Assembly (NCBI GenBank): GCA_021151825.1
Contig: JAGKWQ010000014.1
Location: 1-64,000, forward strand
Length of the DNA stretch: 64,000 nucleotides
DNA from: Cellvibrionaceae bacterium
GTDB lineage: Bacteria; Pseudomonadota; Gammaproteobacteria; Pseudomonadales; Cellvibrionaceae
Reading direction: 5' to 3'
The stretch's first letter is position 1, and every line of letters starts with the position of its first letter. A program made the position numbers and the translations under genes. A model generated the notes under the pieces. It was given only the letters and a program-made list of their open reading frames with translations. It did no database searches and was not told the DNA's origin. Below, piece by piece: positions 57,101-64,000 of the stretch.

Positions 57101-58211
57101 GGTCCAGCACAAAGCGGGGGATGAACTGGCATTGCCATACCTTGATTTATCTCCTTATTCCCTGGAAACAAAAAAGAATATTGTTGAATACATTATGAAA
57201 CAACAATATGCCGTAAATTTCGATGCTGAAAAGGGCGTTATGTTCAGGGTTATCCTGATTCGGCTGGATTTGCGCAGATCCACATTATTATTCAATTTGG
57301 ACCATTCCATTTTTGACAATATGAGTGGTCAGGTTCTCAAACGGCAATTATTAAATCGTTATCGCGCTCTGTTAGCCGGAACTACTGCCAGACCCGTACC
57401 AGCAAAATCGTTTAATGAATATTTGACGCAAATCAATCGCGGACCGCAAGGTGTTTCACCGGAGTGGTTAATAAAATTATTTGATCTGGAAGCTTACGGT
57501 AAAGCCCGGCTGAAAGTAGAAGATAAAATCATTGCCAATCGCCAACCTAAATTCAGCAAGCTGCGCTATGAAATTGACCTTTCAAGCTATCAATTAGCTG
57601 CTGACGATCAGGTTGCCTGGGAGGTCAGTGTCAGTGTTATTGCATACACATTGGCACGTTATCTTAACCAGGAAGACATTCCACTTAAATTGCTATATCA
57701 AGGGCGAAAATATCAGGACATTTCGTTCTTTGATACGCTGGGGCTATTTGTTGATGTCATTCCTTTATTAATTCGCACTCGCGCGAATGGCCAGGGTGCA
57801 GACATTGTTTCTGACATCAGTCGCAAATTTAACCTGATTAATCGCTATAACGTTAACTTCATGAACATGATGCTAAATCTTGGCATGTTAGTGAAATGGC
57901 GCGACGTATTGGGATTCATTGCGCCTAAAAAGTTATCGAAACAAGATCCAATGATTTTGTTGAATTACGTAGGCAAAGCAGGGGATGAATATAAAAATAT
58001 TCTCGATCTTTCAATTAATTCAATGCTCGAATCAGAAGGAAAGCTGGACTACGCCAGCTTTTACATTATTGCGACCCAGATGGATGGAAAAGTTGTTCTG
58101 GACATCTTGTGTAACTTTGAAAAGGACATGGAGATTATAAGAAATATTATGCAACAAGAGACGAACAGATTATTAGGTACTGAAGATATCAATTATTTAT
58201 TGAAAGCTTGA
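51147..58211 (+). CDS. Terminal PKS KS-AT-cMT-ACP with C-terminal condensation-like domain
   Basis: 2354 residues. KS (10-450) has Cys181, in HSACSTS rather than DTACSSS. AT (534-830) has Ser628 in GHSLGEY and HAFH, so malonyl-CoA. Residues 870-1190 match no catalytic motif; they could be a degenerate KR structural half. A methyltransferase (1330-1560) has the SAM loop LEAGGGYG at 1369 and the PKS C-methylation segments FAFNVVHAT and GLADGWWHF. ACP has Ser1757. A linker of about 120 residues follows, then a condensation-like domain (1922-2354) whose active motif reads DHSIFDN (2052-2058). The catalytic second His (2053) and the Asp (2057) are kept, but the first His and the Gly are lost. No thioesterase domain is present. 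This protein should add a methylated ketide and may release the chain through the terminal domain. Confidence 0.92.
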   Translation: MNIKTTTTGLEIAVIGLSGRFPGAIDIHEFWKNLISASDTIDLLSLEELRAAGVDEELLQQPNFVKAKGVFPELEFFDAEFFDYTPRDAETIDPQVRALHQGVYHALEDAGYPADGRKRNIGLFAGASGNFNWELATLLKASSGSASQFAAIQLNDKDFSATRLAYKLNLCGPSVTVHSACSTSLYAIDLACRNLYTGACAMAIAACSGLTLPHRNGYLYEDGMIKSPDGKCRPFSMEANGTVEGNGMGVVVLRPLADAVKAGDRIYAVIRGTAANNDGNRKVGYTAPSVEGQAEVIRRAIFMAEVEPESITYIEAHGTGTNLGDPVEIESLKKAFNTEKRNFCGIGSLKSNIGHLDTAAGISSFIKTVLALKHRELPPTVNFTEANPEINFEQSPFHVITERQQWQRPAHPEEINAFLPLRAGVSSFGIGGTNVHVILEEAPEITASSPSSEWNTLCVSAKNEAALARAVQQLNYYIDANRTMNPADLAYTYHVGRGQFAHRKTWAYKTLEDLQVQLTQESEQTRIAKSPLRVAFLFPGQGTQYPAMASGLYQQIPQFRSELEKCLAICEQIGEAHIRGLLLSPRDGDEQVIRATSSAQLSLFVIEYSLAKTLMEWGVKPYAMLGHSLGEYVAACIAGVFTLDDALKLVSQRGKLMQAMAPGAMLAVNLSEQQLRECIPVGLDIAAVNGPEQCTVAGSLVMIDSFASSLQKQNVIAKPLQTSHAFHSAMMEPMLDEYERILGEIEFKRPQLAYVSNVTGTWISDAQAMDRRYYLDHVRQAVRFADGITQLIVEENTLFVEVGAGGVLTAFAKQQPQARAIPAISLVRHIKKDIEDAHFFAQAIGELWAHGATLDWRKFYNMQQRQLLDAPFYPFAKTPLVINYGDIYSLLKGFSAPANVIGNNITYPQHFSWQDALVNKATDNDIVYPCLIFNTHKGKQKKFSLIGGLRPIQISDSDKYLKIAANNYGIDPGNGADYRRLIRDLTREDGVPQLLLWHRNLTAKTDISELRLHINSALDAFSDECTHQSFRAVLVFTTQDAPVEKDSFHWELWVRTIMLAYNNIQISVVFQLGKPKKHAVDRLLEQEIYLSGAKENLVLLKDNRRYVYLPHSSSYIPAGELQASGKSYAVLAPTGYPIHAFSDSLQKISGAYVDSYPVNLPIDSHRKSNIKNDIRVIDNDIVQTQAIYLNQYGIQDTSASHRLMDELCANLIAGYIDRFLPLQPGSIFNRNDLTQALQVIPKLEKYVDYFIQILLTDRILELVTSSNDTFKVIKSIIDLRKKETIRDELNQNDFFCGQVKLLEHCVTHFDRALSGAVPAIEVLYPAGSNSLLKSTYENSIQEQEDEFIRMLFEKIIGKITGQVKKIRILEAGGGYGLMMRRIMPLLKKMKNVEYYFTDIGTTFLEQAKNYALDNQCDFMTFGLFDINKPAQDQGLEENSFDIVFAFNVVHATHSIGTSIENLKALLVDKGILCLLERTNVRRYVDLIWGLADGWWHFDNAERQLSPLMPIEKWEALLKEKGFESILAYPDTTALRERLDVGVILAQNQLPAPAKNYLPDVTPNNIEAKAYDQVFIIDLPLVQLKSGFRSIAGNKAKINVAQKYFESASQVLASIKTNSSIILTQASPDTDCDYGPMQLESRIEFEKKTNAASIYLPFDKTVEGYSQTIPDRQAFSKGLAVIVSGWSHGVIEAGHQSLFSLPSRPVLSYGASTTNDETSSSMEASEGYETLLITILSDLFGIENLTANDDFFELGGDSLKVAQLTTELAKHGLKVSPNEIFNNTRISQLAGYLAVHCKSADENIITRDDLVQYFSSKHGVSADFISYQVAGKRQNILFLDDVALQTSGGYIQELAALNIVADIQPDYVYPLSRIINVPLSMDSDLFSNSFALQNIEADQYKKIAQMVTHQQRRLSLQIIRGEVEEQYNLSPFQKMYLKSTARVSLYEIEFEEMIDRQLLNRAFSDVVATQGLLRSSLSRSFKRLCWVQHKAGDELALPYLDLSPYSLETKKNIVEYIMKQQYAVNFDAEKGVMFRVILIRLDLRRSTLLFNLDHSIFDNMSGQVLKRQLLNRYRALLAGTTARPVPAKSFNEYLTQINRGPQGVSPEWLIKLFDLEAYGKARLKVEDKIIANRQPKFSKLRYEIDLSSYQLAADDQVAWEVSVSVIAYTLARYLNQEDIPLKLLYQGRKYQDISFFDTLGLFVDVIPLLIRTRANGQGADIVSDISRKFNLINRYNVNFMNMMLNLGMLVKWRDVLGFIAPKKLSKQDPMILLNYVGKAGDEYKNILDLSINSMLESEGKLDYASFYIIATQMDGKVVLDILCNFEKDMEIIRNIMQQETNRLLGTEDINYLLKA

Positions 58212-58258
58212 TAAAAGGTGTATCGATTACTGATTTTTACTATTAACGAGAAACTACT

Positions 58259-59512
58259 ATGTTATTCACTCTATCAATCCGTAACGCATTTCGACATCGA
58301 GGTCGATTATTGTTGACTACATCCATTGTGATGGTAGCCAGCCTTCTGCTTGTTATTGCTGTTGGTCAAATTGGCGGTATTAATCGCACATTGACTAATA
58401 GCGTAACTGACACGCTCACCGGTCATATCAATATAAAACCGCAAGGCGCACCGGTCGCCTTTTTTGAATTCGCATCACCTAAACGTTTGGAATTGATTCG
58501 TGCTGAAGATGTTGAAGATGTTATCGCGCGCGTATCTGCACTTCCAATGGTGGAAGCAGTGACTCCGCGGATTAAGTTCGGCTCATTGATTGGTAACGAT
58601 GAGAAATCTATACCCGCAATGATTATTGGTGTAGATCCGGAAAGGGAAGGGAAGGTATGTACTGACCTGGTTAATATTGTAAAACCCCTGCAGGATTCAG
58701 GAAATGCTGTATTGGCAACTTACCTGGCGAACCGTGTGGGCATTCAGCAGGGCGAGAATATTTTGGTATTCAGTGAAACCGCTGACGATAGTTTTAACGC
58801 TGCAGAATTTAAAATTGACAGCACTATCGATACGCCGGTACTCATCGATGAATTTATTAATTCAGTGTTTCTGGTAGATATACAAACTGTGCGGGATTTG
58901 TTGTACCTGGATCAATCCGCATCAGAAATTAGCATTCGCTTGAAACCCGGCTATACCACCGACCTTGCAGCGGCTCGTGATGCGATTAATCGTGCACTAA
59001 CTCCAGCCCAGCAAGCGTATCTCAAAACTTATACCTATCGGGAAGTAGAGCAATCAATAGAAGGTATATCCGGTATTGCGGCAGGCATGGGAACAATTCA
59101 GGTTGGGACCATCATGTTAATTATGCTGGTCACTGTATTGATTATTACGAGTATTACTTTACATGAGCGTCGCTTTGAAATCGGGGCGCTAATGTCTATT
59201 GGAATGTCTCCTGCAAAATTAACAGCTATGTTCGTTATGGAAGTAGGAATAAAGGTGGTGTTAGGGTACGTGTTGGGCGCAATTCTTGGATTCCTGATTC
59301 TGCAAGGAATTAATTTTTCAGGAGGAATTAAAGCGGCTAATCAGGTGGACCAATACATCTATGGTGGCAAGGTTATGTTTCCCATTGTGGACTACGCCAA
59401 CATTGCCTTAGGCATGGTATTGGTTGTTAGCATCGCCTTGCTGATTACGCTGGGAACCTGCATAAAAGCATCACGCCAGGATATCGTTGGCCTGCTGAAC
59501 AGTAAAAAATAG
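58259..59512 (+). CDS. LolC/E- or MacB-like ABC transporter permease 1
   Basis: 417 residues with the MacB/FtsX layout: one N-terminal helix (about 17-40), a large periplasmic domain (to about 275) and three C-terminal helices (about 280-400). Membrane parts include VGTIMLIMLVTVLIITSITLHERRFEIG, shown here only as a type: the ERRFEIG(A)LMSIGMSP turn is the FtsX-domain coupling helix. This class does not pump substrates through the membrane. It extracts lipoproteins or drives periplasmic transfer by mechanotransmission. A second permease and an ATPase follow, giving a LolCDE-like set. Position just after the last synthetase gene (47-bp gap) suggests a role in moving the lipopeptide. Confidence 0.88.
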   Translation: MLFTLSIRNAFRHRGRLLLTTSIVMVASLLLVIAVGQIGGINRTLTNSVTDTLTGHINIKPQGAPVAFFEFASPKRLELIRAEDVEDVIARVSALPMVEAVTPRIKFGSLIGNDEKSIPAMIIGVDPEREGKVCTDLVNIVKPLQDSGNAVLATYLANRVGIQQGENILVFSETADDSFNAAEFKIDSTIDTPVLIDEFINSVFLVDIQTVRDLLYLDQSASEISIRLKPGYTTDLAAARDAINRALTPAQQAYLKTYTYREVEQSIEGISGIAAGMGTIQVGTIMLIMLVTVLIITSITLHERRFEIGALMSIGMSPAKLTAMFVMEVGIKVVLGYVLGAILGFLILQGINFSGGIKAANQVDQYIYGGKVMFPIVDYANIALGMVLVVSIALLITLGTCIKASRQDIVGLLNSKK

Positions 59513-59521
59513 GAGAAAATC

Positions 59522-60775
59522 ATGGAGTTCAATGCGACCTGGGCATTAGTGTTAAAGAGTATTTTTAGAAATAAATCCCGCAGTTTTATGTTGGGTTTGT
59601 TAATTTGTTTTGCTGCCTTTGTTATGGCATTTTTCACCCAGTTTCTGATGGGAGTCAGCAAAAATTTTACCGATAATCTGGTTGAACTCGCCAGCGGGGA
59701 CATATACATTTCCAGTGAAATAAAGGACCAGCGCGATCAAAACATTTTTGATCGGGAATACGAATACTTTCGTTACTCACCCGAGTTTTACACGGAGTTA
59801 GAAAAGCTGAATGGTTTTGTGAGTTCGCATCCGCGTTTGGATATGGCCGCACGTATTGTCACCAGCCAGGATTCTATTGATTTTTCCCTCTCGGCATTTA
59901 ATCCGGCAGAGGAAGCGTCGTTACTCAAAAACTTTGTGATTATTGAGGGGCGGATGATAAAACCTGATGCCTACGAAATTATTGTCCCGGAAGATTGGGC
60001 CAGACGTCATCAGATAGTACCCGGCAATTCAGTTTCCGTTATGTCCCGCTCCGTGGATCGCCGGATAAATTTGCTTGGTTTTACTGTGGTTGGCACATTC
60101 AAAACCAATAGCCTTTCTGCCTGGTTTAATAATTCTGTATATACCAGTATTGGGCCAGCCCGGGCTTTGGTTAATGATCCGCAAGTTGTCACTCGTTTGA
60201 ACCTGCGCTTTGCGAGTGGTTTTGATAAAGATAAAGCCATTGCTGAAGTAAACGCGGTGATGAAAAATCACATTGGCGATAAGAACCCCACACTTAATGC
60301 TACCTACTGGAAAGATGGCGCCGAATTTTTTACCTCTCTGGTAGCAGGTATTGAGGCGGGCTTCTTCATTGTTATCGGTGTTATCTGTTCAATTCTAGGC
60401 GCATGTATTGCACTTACTACAGTCATGGGAATTATGGAGCGCAGCAAGGAGATTGCAACGTTGGGTGCACTGGGTGCTGCTCCCAAAACAATTCGTAAAA
60501 TATTCTTAATGGAAAATGTTTTCCTATCCGATATCGCATCGTTGTTAGGCATTTCAATTGCGGCGGTTGCTTTCATTATCACGGCTAAAACAGGGCTGCC
60601 AATCAATAACCCCGAATTGGAAGGTTTTCTCGGGGCATCACATTTTTATCCAGCCTATGATGTTGCTGGATTCATCGGCGCGTTTCTCATTACCAAGCTG
60701 GTAGCAACGAATGCTACTTTTTTTATAGCAGGCTGGGCGGCAAAACGTTCAATTGCTGATGCTATGGCTGAATAA
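59522..60775 (+). CDS. LolC/E- or MacB-like ABC transporter permease 2
   Basis: 417 residues, the same length and layout as the gene before it but clearly diverged: one N-terminal helix (about 18-42), a periplasmic domain, and three C-terminal helices with the coupling segment MERSKEIATLGALGAAP. TAGGAGAAAATC precedes its ATG, a strong ribosome site. Two different permeases with one ATPase is the LolC/LolE arrangement, whereas MacB uses one fused chain. The equal lengths suggest an old duplication. It probably forms a heterodimer with the preceding permease in the inner membrane. Confidence 0.88.
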   Translation: MEFNATWALVLKSIFRNKSRSFMLGLLICFAAFVMAFFTQFLMGVSKNFTDNLVELASGDIYISSEIKDQRDQNIFDREYEYFRYSPEFYTELEKLNGFVSSHPRLDMAARIVTSQDSIDFSLSAFNPAEEASLLKNFVIIEGRMIKPDAYEIIVPEDWARRHQIVPGNSVSVMSRSVDRRINLLGFTVVGTFKTNSLSAWFNNSVYTSIGPARALVNDPQVVTRLNLRFASGFDKDKAIAEVNAVMKNHIGDKNPTLNATYWKDGAEFFTSLVAGIEAGFFIVIGVICSILGACIALTTVMGIMERSKEIATLGALGAAPKTIRKIFLMENVFLSDIASLLGISIAAVAFIITAKTGLPINNPELEGFLGASHFYPAYDVAGFIGAFLITKLVATNATFFIAGWAAKRSIADAMAE

Positions 60776-60810
60776 CTTTTTTCAATTTAATTTTTTTAGG
60801 GGCTAATATC

Positions 60811-61584
60811 GTGGAAATCGTCTTAAAAGATGTTACTAAGCACTATCAGCTAGGCCAGACAACTGTACATGCTCTCAAAGGTGTAAATCTCACGGTTAAA
60901 TCCAATGATTTTTTAACAGTTGCAGGTCCTTCAGGCAGTGGGAAAACCAGTCTATTAAATATGATTGGTTGTATCGATTCGCCGACCAGTGGGTCAGTAT
61001 TATTTGATGGAGTAGATGTAAATCAATTGAGTCTTACCGAAAAGGCATTACTGCGTAATGAAAAAATTGGTTTCATATTCCAGTCATTCAATCTCATGCC
61101 CGTGTTGTCGGTGTATGAGAATATTGAATTACCAACGCTGATTGGAAAAAAGCCACGTAAACGCAAGGATACTCGCGATTGGATTATGCATCTCATTGCC
61201 GCGGTAGGTTTAGAAACCCGTGTAAAACATAAACCTGATGAACTTTCCGGCGGGCAACGCCAGAGAGTTGCGATTGCGCGGGCATTGGTTAATAACCCGG
61301 CATTGATTTTGGCTGATGAACCAACTGCAAACCTGGATTCAGATACGTCGCTGATTATTCTTGATCTAATGCGTCAGCTTAATAAAGAAGAGAATACCGC
61401 CTTTTTATTTTCAACCCACGATCCTGATATTGTTGCCCGTTGCGACACCGTTATTCATGTGCGCGATGGATTAATAGTTAATACGTTAACCCAGACACCT
61501 GTTGTAACCCTGCCTGCCGCACACATTATTGACGGTGTTATGCAGGTTCCACCGGGCAATACCATTCCGTTGGCAACTAAATAA
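60811..61584 (+). CDS. ABC transporter ATPase, LolD/MacB type
   Basis: 257 residues from GTG 60811, with GGGG eight bases before. Walker A is GPSGSGKTSL, the signature is LSGGQRQRVAIARAL, and Walker B is LILADEPTANLD, with the His switch in STHDPD. The short IGFIFQSFNLMPVLSVYENIE-type Q-loop region is typical of the LolD/MacB/FtsE group that partners FtsX-fold permeases. It ends with about 30 extra residues beyond the core, of unknown role. It sits in the cytoplasm and should power the two permeases encoded just upstream. Confidence 0.93.
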   Translation: MEIVLKDVTKHYQLGQTTVHALKGVNLTVKSNDFLTVAGPSGSGKTSLLNMIGCIDSPTSGSVLFDGVDVNQLSLTEKALLRNEKIGFIFQSFNLMPVLSVYENIELPTLIGKKPRKRKDTRDWIMHLIAAVGLETRVKHKPDELSGGQRQRVAIARALVNNPALILADEPTANLDSDTSLIILDLMRQLNKEENTAFLFSTHDPDIVARCDTVIHVRDGLIVNTLTQTPVVTLPAAHIIDGVMQVPPGNTIPLATK

Positions 61585-61598
61585 AAGGAACCCTGGAT

Positions 61599-62405
61599 AT
61601 GAATATACAATCTGGTATACGAAGGTCTGGTTTTTTTCTGTTGCTAATTAGTATTTTGTCAGTTAATGCGGTGGCACAAACTGCTGCAGTAACTGGCGCT
61701 ATTGCCGCCGGCAATACTACTGAAATATCAAAAGAAGATATTAGCAATTTATTGAAAAACCTTGAATCAAGCATGTTGCCTGCCGTGGCTTCTGCATCAA
61801 TGCGTATGATAAGTTTTAAAAATGGGAAGAGCGTTAAAACAATCGATATGAATTTTAAAGTTAAAAGTGACAACGTATTGATTGATATACAAGCTCCGGC
61901 AGTGGACAAAGGTAAATATATTCTTAAATCGGAAGATAATTTGTGGATGTATTTCAGTAAAATAAAACGCTCGATACGCATTGCTTCACGAGATAGCTTC
62001 ATGGGAACTGATGCCAGTAACTATGATTTGCTGGAATTAAATTTAATTGATGATTATGAACTGAAATCCGCAGAAGAAACTGTTTTGGATAATCGCAAAG
62101 TTTATCGGCTGGAGCTTTTCGCCAAGCCCAATACTGAAGGCTACAACCAGATTGTAAGCTGGATTGATGCCGAAGAACGCCGCATTATTAAAAATGATTG
62201 CTATGCAATATCAGGCACCATGATTAAAACCATTAATTATGAAAGTTATGAAAAGGTCGATTCCTATCTGGTACCCAGCAGAATCAACATTAGCAATCAT
62301 CTTGAGAATGGTAGAAATAGCATTATTGAAATATCCAGGGTTACTGCGATCAAGGATCTTGATGAGTCTACTTTTAGTCTCGGCTACCTGGAGTCCCTTA
62401 ACTAG
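61599..62405 (+). CDS. LolA-like periplasmic protein (outer-membrane lipoprotein-sorting family)
   Basis: 268 residues with a signal peptide (FFLLLISILSVNAVAQ). The mature part has the LolA-like half-barrel pattern: FKVKSDNVLIDIQAP, DNLWMYFSKIKRSIRI, then SRDSFMGTDASNYDLLEL, the hallmark of this family. Such proteins have a hydrophobic groove that shields acyl chains while crossing the periplasm. The family is usually paired with an FtsX-type ABC transporter, as here (14-bp gap). A lipopeptide carrier role in this operon is my inference. It is not the housekeeping LolA, which is shorter and encoded elsewhere in most genomes. Confidence 0.88.
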   Translation: MNIQSGIRRSGFFLLLISILSVNAVAQTAAVTGAIAAGNTTEISKEDISNLLKNLESSMLPAVASASMRMISFKNGKSVKTIDMNFKVKSDNVLIDIQAPAVDKGKYILKSEDNLWMYFSKIKRSIRIASRDSFMGTDASNYDLLELNLIDDYELKSAEETVLDNRKVYRLELFAKPNTEGYNQIVSWIDAEERRIIKNDCYAISGTMIKTINYESYEKVDSYLVPSRINISNHLENGRNSIIEISRVTAIKDLDESTFSLGYLESLN

Positions 62406-62454
62406 GGGCTCCAATATTATTTATTGAGTTATTGACGGTTAGAGCAGGTTTTTA

Positions 62455-63711
62455 ATGAAGGTTTTTTTATCTGTGGGGGGAGTACTATTAACCATCGGAC
62501 ACATGGCAGCTGCCGGGACGCTCTTTGACGGCGCCATTCCTACAGATGGAGAATTGAATTTGGGTTATGGTGCGATCAAAAATCCCGACGGTGATTTTGA
62601 TAGCCAGGAGCATTATTTAGGCGGTCAATTAAAAATTAGGCCATCAGATACCAGCATTTTCTTGCTAGATGGTTTTTTGAAAAGTAAAAAGGTTAGTGAC
62701 TTTAATGCTGAAGGGAGTTTTTTTTCATATCGAGATACCGAGCAACGATTGAATCAATTATATGCTTCCATCAGATTTGATGGTGGTCATAAATTAACTG
62801 TGGGGCGGCAGCGCCTATTGTGGGGACATGGATTCTCTTTTATTCCTACGGATTTTATTAATCCTCCGCGTGACCCCGGTGCACTGGATATTGAAAACCG
62901 AAAAGGCGTTGATTCAATTTCGTTGGATATTTTTGGCCGTAGAACCAGTTACACATTTTTGGTTAATCTGGATAAAAGCAACGATCCCGGTTTTGGTGGA
63001 AAAATAACAAACAGTAGTGTGGCTGGATTGGATTTAAATGCTGTTTATTATTATGCAAAGGAAACAGGTAACGCGGCAGGGATATCTTTTTCTGCCGATC
63101 CATTATCCTGGTTTAGTATAGGCAATGGCGAATTAACCATGATAGGGAGTGTTGCGGTAAAACAGAAATCCTCGTACTTTCGCCCTGTCTTCCAATCCGA
63201 TATTAATGGTGCAACTTATTGGGCCCCAGGCGAACCTATTGCGGGTGATGAAGGAAATATCTATTCATCGCTTTATGGATTGTATTACGAGCTACCTCAG
63301 TATCGTATATCTATGCGTGCTGAATATTATCGCGTCGGCGATGCCTATAGTGCGTTACAACTCCAGAGCTTATATGGCGGACTAAATAATCAATACCAAC
63401 TTTATAAGCCATGGGAAAATGCATTACCAACAGGCCGCACGCAGCAGCATTATGTAAGCCTTTCCTTTGGCCAGGATAAAATCACCGATGCAACCGGGAT
63501 CAAAATAAGTGACACGTTTGGTTATAGTTTTTCTTATTTGCAAGGGCAGGATGATAAGTCGGAATTGTTTTCGGCTGCATTAGTATCGACTTATTTTGAA
63601 ACTATGGAAATAGCGGCAAACTGGTTTATTCCTGTAGGGAACAGCCATTCTGAATTTAATGATGCCAACTATGACTATATTTTCAATCTATCCTTTAAAG
63701 TTATTTTTTAG
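62455..63711 (+). CDS. Outer-membrane beta-barrel protein of unknown function
   Basis: 418 residues with a signal peptide (VFLSVGGVLLTIGHMAAAG). The pattern is alternating beta strands throughout and the protein ends in Phe (LSFKVIF), the usual outer-membrane assembly signal. The segment GRQRLLWGHGFSFIPTDF then NPP resembles DUF1302-like porin or export proteins that co-occur with LolA-like genes. I do not recognise a characterised homologue. Encoded between the LolA-like protein and a type II thioesterase, it could be the outer-membrane receiver or exit for the product. Confidence 0.75.
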   Translation: MKVFLSVGGVLLTIGHMAAAGTLFDGAIPTDGELNLGYGAIKNPDGDFDSQEHYLGGQLKIRPSDTSIFLLDGFLKSKKVSDFNAEGSFFSYRDTEQRLNQLYASIRFDGGHKLTVGRQRLLWGHGFSFIPTDFINPPRDPGALDIENRKGVDSISLDIFGRRTSYTFLVNLDKSNDPGFGGKITNSSVAGLDLNAVYYYAKETGNAAGISFSADPLSWFSIGNGELTMIGSVAVKQKSSYFRPVFQSDINGATYWAPGEPIAGDEGNIYSSLYGLYYELPQYRISMRAEYYRVGDAYSALQLQSLYGGLNNQYQLYKPWENALPTGRTQQHYVSLSFGQDKITDATGIKISDTFGYSFSYLQGQDDKSELFSAALVSTYFETMEIAANWFIPVGNSHSEFNDANYDYIFNLSFKVIF

Positions 63712-63726
63712 TAGAGAAAGTTTATT

Positions 63727-64000
63727 GTGAGCAAAACGGTGTTATTTGGCGTTCCTTATGCAGGAGGAAGTGCAGCAGCAATTTATGGAAAATGGGCCAG
63801 GCATCTTGGCGAACATATTCAACTTATTCCGTTAGAGCTTGCAGGCCATGGTCGACGCACTAACGAAAATTTTCACGATAATATTGCCGTTGCTGTTGCA
63901 GATATGCTGCAAACCATAAAAGAAATTGCGCGATCAAATACCTATGCATTTTATGGGCATAGCATGGGTTGTGTGTTGGTGTATGAATTATTGAAGGCAA
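63727..64000 (+). CDS. Type II thioesterase, N-terminal part (cut by window end)
   Basis: 91 residues are visible from GTG 63727. The start FGVPYAGGSAAAIYGKW and the nucleophile motif FYGHSMG with Ser79 identify the alpha/beta-hydrolase editing thioesterases of NRPS and PKS clusters. They remove wrong or stalled acyl groups from carrier domains. Because the last synthetase lacks a thioesterase domain, this enzyme might also help release the product, but type II enzymes normally only edit. The catalytic Asp and His lie beyond the edge. Confidence 0.9.
   Translation, partial: MSKTVLFGVPYAGGSAAAIYGKWARHLGEHIQLIPLELAGHGRRTNENFHDNIAVAVADMLQTIKEIARSNTYAFYGHSMGCVLVYELLKA

Noticed and set aside
58259..62405. 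Housekeeping LolCDE-LolA genes
   Set aside because: Gene order, the additional barrel gene and the place inside an NRPS-PKS operon argue for a dedicated system; the LolA-like protein belongs to the longer sorting-protein family with the SFMGTD motif rather than to canonical LolA.
1..64000. CRISPR arrays, tRNA or rRNA genes, insertion sequences, phage attachment sites
   Set aside because: I looked for regular spaced repeats, cloverleaf-like segments, transposase motifs and flanking direct repeats and found none that could be supported.

Overview
The window looks like a chromosomal stretch from a Gram-negative gammaproteobacterium, possibly Cellvibrionaceae. This is inferred from two TonB-dependent receptors, a PvdE-type exporter, Lol-type transport genes, moderate-to-low GC and dense Shine-Dalgarno-led operons. 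The genus is a guess. I saw no rRNA, tRNA, CRISPR array, insertion sequence or integrase.

Region 1 (1-6456) is the edge of a siderophore locus. It holds the N-terminal 658 residues of an NRPS (minus strand, running off the left end), a TonB-dependent siderophore receptor, and a divergent cyclic-peptide ABC exporter of the PvdE/SyrD family. Region 2 (6521-15390) is a phosphonate-use locus. It holds a GntR/UTRA regulator, phosphonoacetaldehyde hydrolase (phnX), an FAD amine oxidoreductase, a DUF5690 membrane transporter and a large TonB-dependent receptor. Divergent to these is a secreted alkaline-phosphatase-superfamily enzyme with four hemopexin-like repeats. Two palindromes in the divergent promoter region closely resemble PhnF/GntR operators (TGGTATAGACCA type).

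Region 3 (15391-16086) is about 700 bp of AT-rich, gene-free DNA with a perfect palindrome and two hairpin structures. It is the probable control region of the operon that follows.

Region 4 (16087 to the right end) is one long plus-strand operon, a hybrid NRPS-PKS lipopeptide cluster. Four small genes (3-hydroxyacyl-CoA dehydrogenase, FkbH-like glyceryl loader, free ACP, acyl-CoA dehydrogenase) form the set that makes hydroxymalonyl-ACP; no stand-alone O-methyltransferase is present. The 3471-residue starter protein has the order FAAL-ACP-KS-AT-ACP-aminotransferase-C-A(Gly)-PCP-half C. It should extend a fatty acid by malonate, transaminate it to a beta-amino acyl chain and add glycine. A discrete acyltransferase (ClbG/ZmaF type) is followed by three KS modules that have lost their own AT: KS-DH-KR-ACP, KS-DH-KR-ACP and KS-ACP. 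The last is fused to C-A-PCP-E. Then come C-A(Val-like)-PCP and a final KS-AT-cMT-ACP-C-like protein with no thioesterase. The predicted backbone is beta-amino-acyl-Gly-(three ketide units)-D-Xaa-Val-methylated ketide. This order is inferred from colinearity.

The operon continues with a LolCDE-like ABC transporter (two FtsX-type permeases and one ATPase), a LolA-like periplasmic protein, an outer-membrane beta-barrel and a type II thioesterase cut by the right edge. Biosynthesis, editing and a candidate export path across the whole envelope are therefore encoded together. The most unusual points are the mix of cis and trans acyltransfer with a hydroxymalonyl supply, the orphan C-domain lobe at the NRPS-to-PKS junction, the thioesterase-less terminal condensation-like domain, and the Lol-like export set.
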